DNA from: Parasponia andersonii
Taxonomy: Eukaryota > Streptophyta > Magnoliopsida > Rosales > Cannabaceae
DNA: 64,000 nt
Reading direction: 5' to 3'
Assembly (NCBI GenBank): GCA_002914805.1
Contig: JXTB01000221.1
Location: forward strand, 266,288 to 330,287
Below the pieces are notes generated by a model that made no database searches, was not told where the DNA came from, and worked only from the letters and a program-made list of their open reading frames with translations. The position numbers and the translations under genes were made by a program. Shown here piece by piece: positions 59,572 through 64,000 of the stretch; the stretch's first letter is position 1, and the number at the start of each line of letters is the position of its first letter.

Positions 59572-59969
59572 TTCTTTTCAGATGCCGACGGGGAATTCAC
59601 GATAAGAGTATGCAATAGAGCTAAAATTTTGGCAAAAGCAGTGGGAGTCGTCTGTCTTCATTTTAGAAATAAATTTTTGTTATTGAACAATGTTTAATTT
59701 ATTCTTAGTTTTCATAGGAATTTGATTTCGATTTCAAGACTATTTGAACAAATATTTGTATTTCTTTTCTTAGTAGTGAGATTATTATTTCTAGAAATGG
59801 TTTAAATATTTGTTTTACAAAAATGAAGAATGGATTTTACATATTAAGGCCGAATGAACAATCATTGCTTATTACCGAAATGTTTAAAGTAGAACATCCC
59901 AAACCTAAAAAGCAAAAAGTTTCTCATAACGACGATACATATTTTTGGCACCTTAGTTTAGGGCATATC
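58289..59969 (+). mobile_element. copia-3: LTR and internal fragment
   Basis: The plus strand begins TGTTAGGATTTATGCCC directly after FAR1-related coding sequence, as expected for an LTR start. At 59822-59969 the plus strand encodes a copia gag-pre-integrase piece (FYILRPNEQSLLITEMFKVE, then DDTYFWHLSLGHI). The gag and protease that should lie between are missing, so an internal deletion joined LTR or leader to this point. The LTR end could not be fixed (perhaps TTTTACA near 59820). It is cut by gypsy-2 at 59970. Confidence 0.7.
59525..59569 (+). repeat. (TA)n microsatellite
   Basis: About 22 uninterrupted TA units within copia-3, flanked by agttta and attcttc. Confidence 0.95.
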
Positions 59970-62961
59970 TGTAACACCCCCTAGCTTAACCATATTGTCA
60001 TATACAGTCAAACTAGGAAGTATTATTCTTATTTAAATATTATCTTATATTTTGATAAAAAGGTGGACAATTTTTTTTTGTTGAACTTTCTAGAACTTTA
60101 GGACAAAAGCAATTGCATGGCATTTCTTGTAAAAAGTGCCTTTACAAAATGTACAATCAAAAGAGGTTTTCACCAGTCGATTTTGCCATCAATAATAGTA
60201 TTTACATTACACAAAAATATCTTAAAAACAAAAATATCGCCCACAGGTCAAGCTCGTCTATATCTGTATGATCAAGGCGACAAAAGGCGACAAAAGCAAC
60301 CAGCTAGTCAACACCAAAATGTGTCTCCTCATTTGCATCACAAGACTAAAATGAGCTAAACCTCAGTAAGTAAAAACTATGCATACTTATGTATGCATTA
60401 AAATCTCATAAAGTTCCCATTGTACCCTTTTCTTTCTTAAATATTTTAGTTCATGTATTTTCCTTAAAACATATTCATAATTAGGCCCCTTAGAGTATTG
60501 CGAGTCCCGTAAGTCAATAGGCCGTGATAACATTAGGCGGAAACTCTGGCCAAGAGTAAAAATAAGGTGCGACCGTCGTGTGAGGTTTTTGAAAACTCCT
60601 TCCCTCATCAAAGGGGCATCCCACACCGCGCTAATATTATCCCACTTCAACGAGACACATCATAAGAACTGCAAGTCCCGCTTCAACGAGAGAGTCTACA
60701 TCAACAGACTTATCTACCTAGTTCCGATAGACTAGCAATTGCCATTAAAACTTATCTTATAAAATTGATACAACGGTACTCACTTTTAAATATTCTGTGA
60801 TGAAATTCTCAATTTGCATGCAAGACGTGCCATGCATATGCCATTTTATAACTTTCAAGAATAAGTAAATTTCACATAATGACATCTTCCATGTAATTCT
60901 TGTGATGTAGTTGTAAGTCTTTACTTACCTCGTGTCTTGAATAGAAATTAATAGTGGAAAGGGTCAATATCCTCTAGAGATTGGTATGCTAATTACCTGT
61001 CATAAATTACTATTATTCAAGGTGCACATTTTACAAAAGAATGTGTCAAGATAATTAAACAAGACCGAAATCAAAACTTTGACCAATTTAGGAAACTTAA
61101 TCTTAAAATGACTCAGGAGTGTATAAATCACTTAAGGTACTTGGTAGTCAATAACTAGCATTGAAAAACTGTTCAAAAGTATTTAAAATATGAATGCTAG
61201 TTCATTAGCACAAAATGATCCAAAATGGCACATAATTTTGTAAAAACAAGTCCATTTGCTCCTAAATAGTACCATTTGGTTTTAAAAATATTTGGACAGC
61301 ACCTCCCCTATTTTTAGGACATCCTCACATGATTGAAATCATGGTTTAAGACCTACAATAGTAATCAACAAACCAATTCCCACATATACAAATCAAAAGA
61401 AACACCTAGGATAACATAGAAGCACATTTCAAATCTTTTTTGGTTTAGACAAGTTTAAAACAATTTGTGCACTTGTCTATGGCTAGCAACAGTAGCCAAT
61501 TAATGCAATAGGATCCATGACATATCCATGGCAAGTTGAGAAAATCAGATTACAAATATAGAAAGCTTAAGACACCCACGGAAACACCTGAATACACAAT
61601 TAGCAAATTTGGGGCTCTAGGTGTAACCTAAATTCCACACTTAAATTCCATGTTTCTAGAAATATATAAGGGTTACTAGAACCATTATTCATCAAATAAT
61701 TACTTTAGTTTAAGAGCTAACACAAAAGAAATTAACTATAAGTTCAAAATCATACATAATGCTCACTTTGACTAGTTTGAGATTTTGTTGGATTTCTTGC
61801 CTTCTACCTCCACCAAACTGATTCTCTAAGCTTAGAATTAGATTTTTGGACTTAGGAAAACTTGAAGAAACCATTATTTAAGTGAGAACAAGCAGAGAAT
61901 TGAAATTAAAAGGCAAGACTTAATAAGAAGAACTTAATAGAATTACCTTGACTAGTTTTGGTGTATCTTGCTTTCTAGGGCTCCAATTTGAGTTCTACCA
62001 ATTGGAAACTCTTGGAAATGTTTGAGGCAAGTTGAGACAAGTCAAAAAAAGCATTGGAGAGTTTTAGGTCGTGGCTGGAGAGAAAAGGAGAGCAAATGAC
62101 CAGATTTGGTCAAAAATCAATACTTAAAGGCTAAGAATGGCATAACTTAAATTCTAAGGGGTATTTTAGGTATTTTCTCATTACCTTCCATGTGTCAAGC
62201 TCTAAAACATCCTTAGAATACTCACCCCATTGCTGGTCAATCCTATACACCCAAGTGTAGACAAAAATGGTGAAACCTAACTTAGAAAGTGAAATCTAGT
62301 CATACTTTGACTTATGATCCTATATGGCCAATCTTACTCTAATTTGGTGGAACCTAGCCCTATAGCCAATCATTAAACATAAAAAGAAAGTCCATTAGAC
62401 TCTAATTGATAATGCAAATAAAGTATAATTGCCCAATTCATAGAATGCACAAAGATGACATTACGTGATTAAGCTGAATCTAAGCTAGCTTAGTGTAATA
62501 AAACACAGTTCAGTATAATGACTGTCATCTCGTGCTTACCTGGAGTGAACATTTTTGAAAATGCTAGAATAAGTCCTAAAAATTAAATTAAAGATATTTG
62601 ATGGGCCAAATGCATAGTGAATTTGGTTCTGAAAAGCGTGAAAAATACATTTTTCTGAAAAACTACTATTTGACTAAGTTATAAATAAGTACGATCTTAA
62701 TGCATGTGCACATAGTATTGTTTTCATAATTATATTCTTTGTTCTTTTAGCACACCGAGCTCTCTCTGAGGATATTGAACCTTTACACTGCATTGGGACA
62801 CTTCGACAATCATTAGTGTAATAACATGTATGTAAATGCATATAACATAATGAATGAGTATGTTACTACAAAACTAATATTAACGACCTGTAGATGCCTA
62901 ATATGCAATTAGAACATATTTATTATTGGCTTAATATGCATGGAAAATCTTGGGCACCACA
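59970..62961 (-). mobile_element. gypsy-2 3' LTR (2992 bp)
   Basis: The plus strand starts TGTAACACCCCCTAGC and ends GGGCACCACA, next to a polypurine tract and integrase sequence, so this is the 3' LTR of a minus-strand element whose body lies to the right. It is homologous to the solo LTR at 18092-20914. Internal diverged duplications (ttgactagtttg near 61768 and 61953) occur in both copies (about 19724 and 19903) and so predate them. The left target bases are atatc (59965-59969); the right end is outside the window. Confidence 0.87.
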
Positions 62962-62976
62962 ATTCTCCCCTCCTTA
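62962..62976 (-). other. gypsy-2 polypurine tract
   Basis: The minus strand reads TAAGGAGGGGAGAAT directly before the LTR start TGTGGTGCCC. Confidence 0.8.
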
Positions 62977-63000
62977 TAAAATTTCGTCCTCGAAATTTGC

Positions 63001-64000
63001 TTACCTAAATAGGTGTGGATACTTAGTTTTCATCTCTTCCTCTCTTTCCCATGTGGCCTCTTCTACTTCATGGTTCTTCCACAATACTTTGACCAAAGAG
63101 ATTTTCTTGTTTCCAAGTTTTTTTTCTTTTGTATCCAAAATATTCACTTGATGTTCCTCATAACTCACATCTTGATTTAGCTCTAATTGCTCAAAATTTA
63201 GAACATGTAAAGGATTTGAAATGTACCTTCTTAACATAGAGACATGAAATACATTATGCATATTTGACAATGATGGTGGCAAAGCGAGTCTATAGGCAAC
63301 ATCTCCAACTTTGTCGAGTATCTCAAAAGGACATACATATCTGGGACTTAGCTTTCCTTTCTTCCCTAACCTTATGATTCCTTTCATAGGAGCAACCTTC
63401 AAAAATACTTTATCTCCAATGTCAAATTCTAGTTTTCTTCTTTGAGGATCTGAATAACGCTTCTGTCTACTTTGAGCAGCTAGTATCCTTTTTCGAATCT
63501 TTTCTATTGCCTTATTTGTCTCTCTTATCAGTTCTGGACCAAGAAATTTTCTCTCTCCCATCTCATCCCAATGAATAGGAGATCTGCACTTTCTTCCATA
63601 CAATGCTTCATATGGGGGCATTTTAATGGAAGCTTGATAACTGTTATTGTAAGCAAATTCTATAAGTGGCAGGTATTTGCTCCAAGATCCATGGAAATCT
63701 AACACACAAGCTCTGAGCATATCTTCAAGGGTCTGTATAGTGCTCTCTGATTGCCAGTCAGTTTGTGGATGAAAAGCTGTACTAAATGCCAATTTGTACC
63801 TATTGCCTCTTGAACACTCCTCCAAAATTTCGAAGTAAATCTAGAATCTCGGTCAGAAATGATAACTTTTGGAACACCATGTAGTCTCACAATTTCTTGA
63901 ACATATAACCGAGCAAACTGGTCCAAGTTATAGGTTATTCTAATAGGAAGGAAATGAGCTGATTTGGTATATCTATCCACAATCACCCAAATAGCATCAT
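63001..64000 (-). pseudogene. gypsy-2 integrase with chromodomain-like tail (partial)
   Basis: Two overlapping minus frames make the end of a chromovirus integrase. Bases 63699-63986 hold IVDRYTKSAHFLPIRITYNL and the catalytic-core Asp in VIISDRDSRFTSKFW. After a one-step frame change near 63800, bases 63001-63825 run 274 codons with FSTAFHPQTDWQSES (core Glu kept; Gly to Trp in TDGQSE), EFAYNNSYQASI, YEALYGRKCRSPIHWDE, GDKVFLKVAPMKGI, GPFEIL-like CPFEILDKVGDVAYRL, NVFHVSMLRRYI and the tail LVKVLWKNHEVEEATWEREE ending KYPHLFR. The tail is the chromodomain-type end seen in Tekay-like elements. This is the best preserved gypsy coding piece in the window; the rest of pol is outside. Confidence 0.92.

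Noticed and set aside
1-64000. tRNA, rRNA, CRISPR arrays or bacterial-type operons
   Set aside because: None was found by reading; tRNA-like words occur only as LTR primer-binding sites. A dedicated tRNA or small-RNA scan was not possible.

Overview
This window is AT-rich flowering-plant nuclear DNA, most likely from a eudicot. It is almost entirely layered, decayed transposable elements. The evidence is Ty3/gypsy chromovirus-type pol, Ty1/copia pol of the SIRE type, solo LTRs with 5-bp target duplications, a hAT remnant and a broken FAR1-RELATED SEQUENCE gene. No bacterial-style operons, CRISPR arrays or RNA genes were seen.

Layout. 1-8.1 kb: three partial or complete copies (A, B, C) of a roughly 1.8-kb LTR family, called L here, in mixed orientation, plus a solo LTR of a related family, E (1965-3707). 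8.1-33.0 kb: a copia remnant is split by one gypsy element (8994-33028, minus strand) bounded by the perfect duplication taacc. That gypsy is split inside its protease by a 12.2-kb copia element (14978-27204), which is itself split by a 2.8-kb solo gypsy LTR (18092-20914). 33.0-37.0 kb: very AT-rich non-coding DNA with local tandem duplications. 37.0-40.4 kb: L copy D, interrupted by a second E solo LTR (38749-40370, duplication gttta). 40.7-44.0 kb: a hAT transposase remnant.

44-50 kb is the only stretch not dominated by recognisable retrotransposons. It holds one small intact single-exon gene (44485-44685, TATA box at 44352), two unrecognised exon-like frames, a 73-bp minisatellite and other local repeats. 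49.5-58.3 kb is a minus-strand FAR1-related pseudogene split by a 5.66-kb copia element (51376-57030). Its N-terminal edge was hit by another copia (58289 onward), and that one by a chromovirus gypsy whose 3' LTR (59970-62961) and integrase run off the right edge.

The mobile genes belong to separate elements and do not form one system. Within each element they encode the usual gag, protease, integrase, reverse transcriptase and RNase H; every recognised coding region carries stops, frameshifts or lost key residues. I found no convincing new biological system. The better leads are an extra frame between primer-binding site and gag in the large gypsy, an extra frame 3' of pol in the SIRE-like copia, an FINN replacement in a reverse-transcriptase active site, an ambiguous base sitting on a deletion junction, and unexplained exon-like frames at 45.1-45.5 and 47.8-48.0 kb. 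Family assignments rest on motifs read by eye; no search was run.
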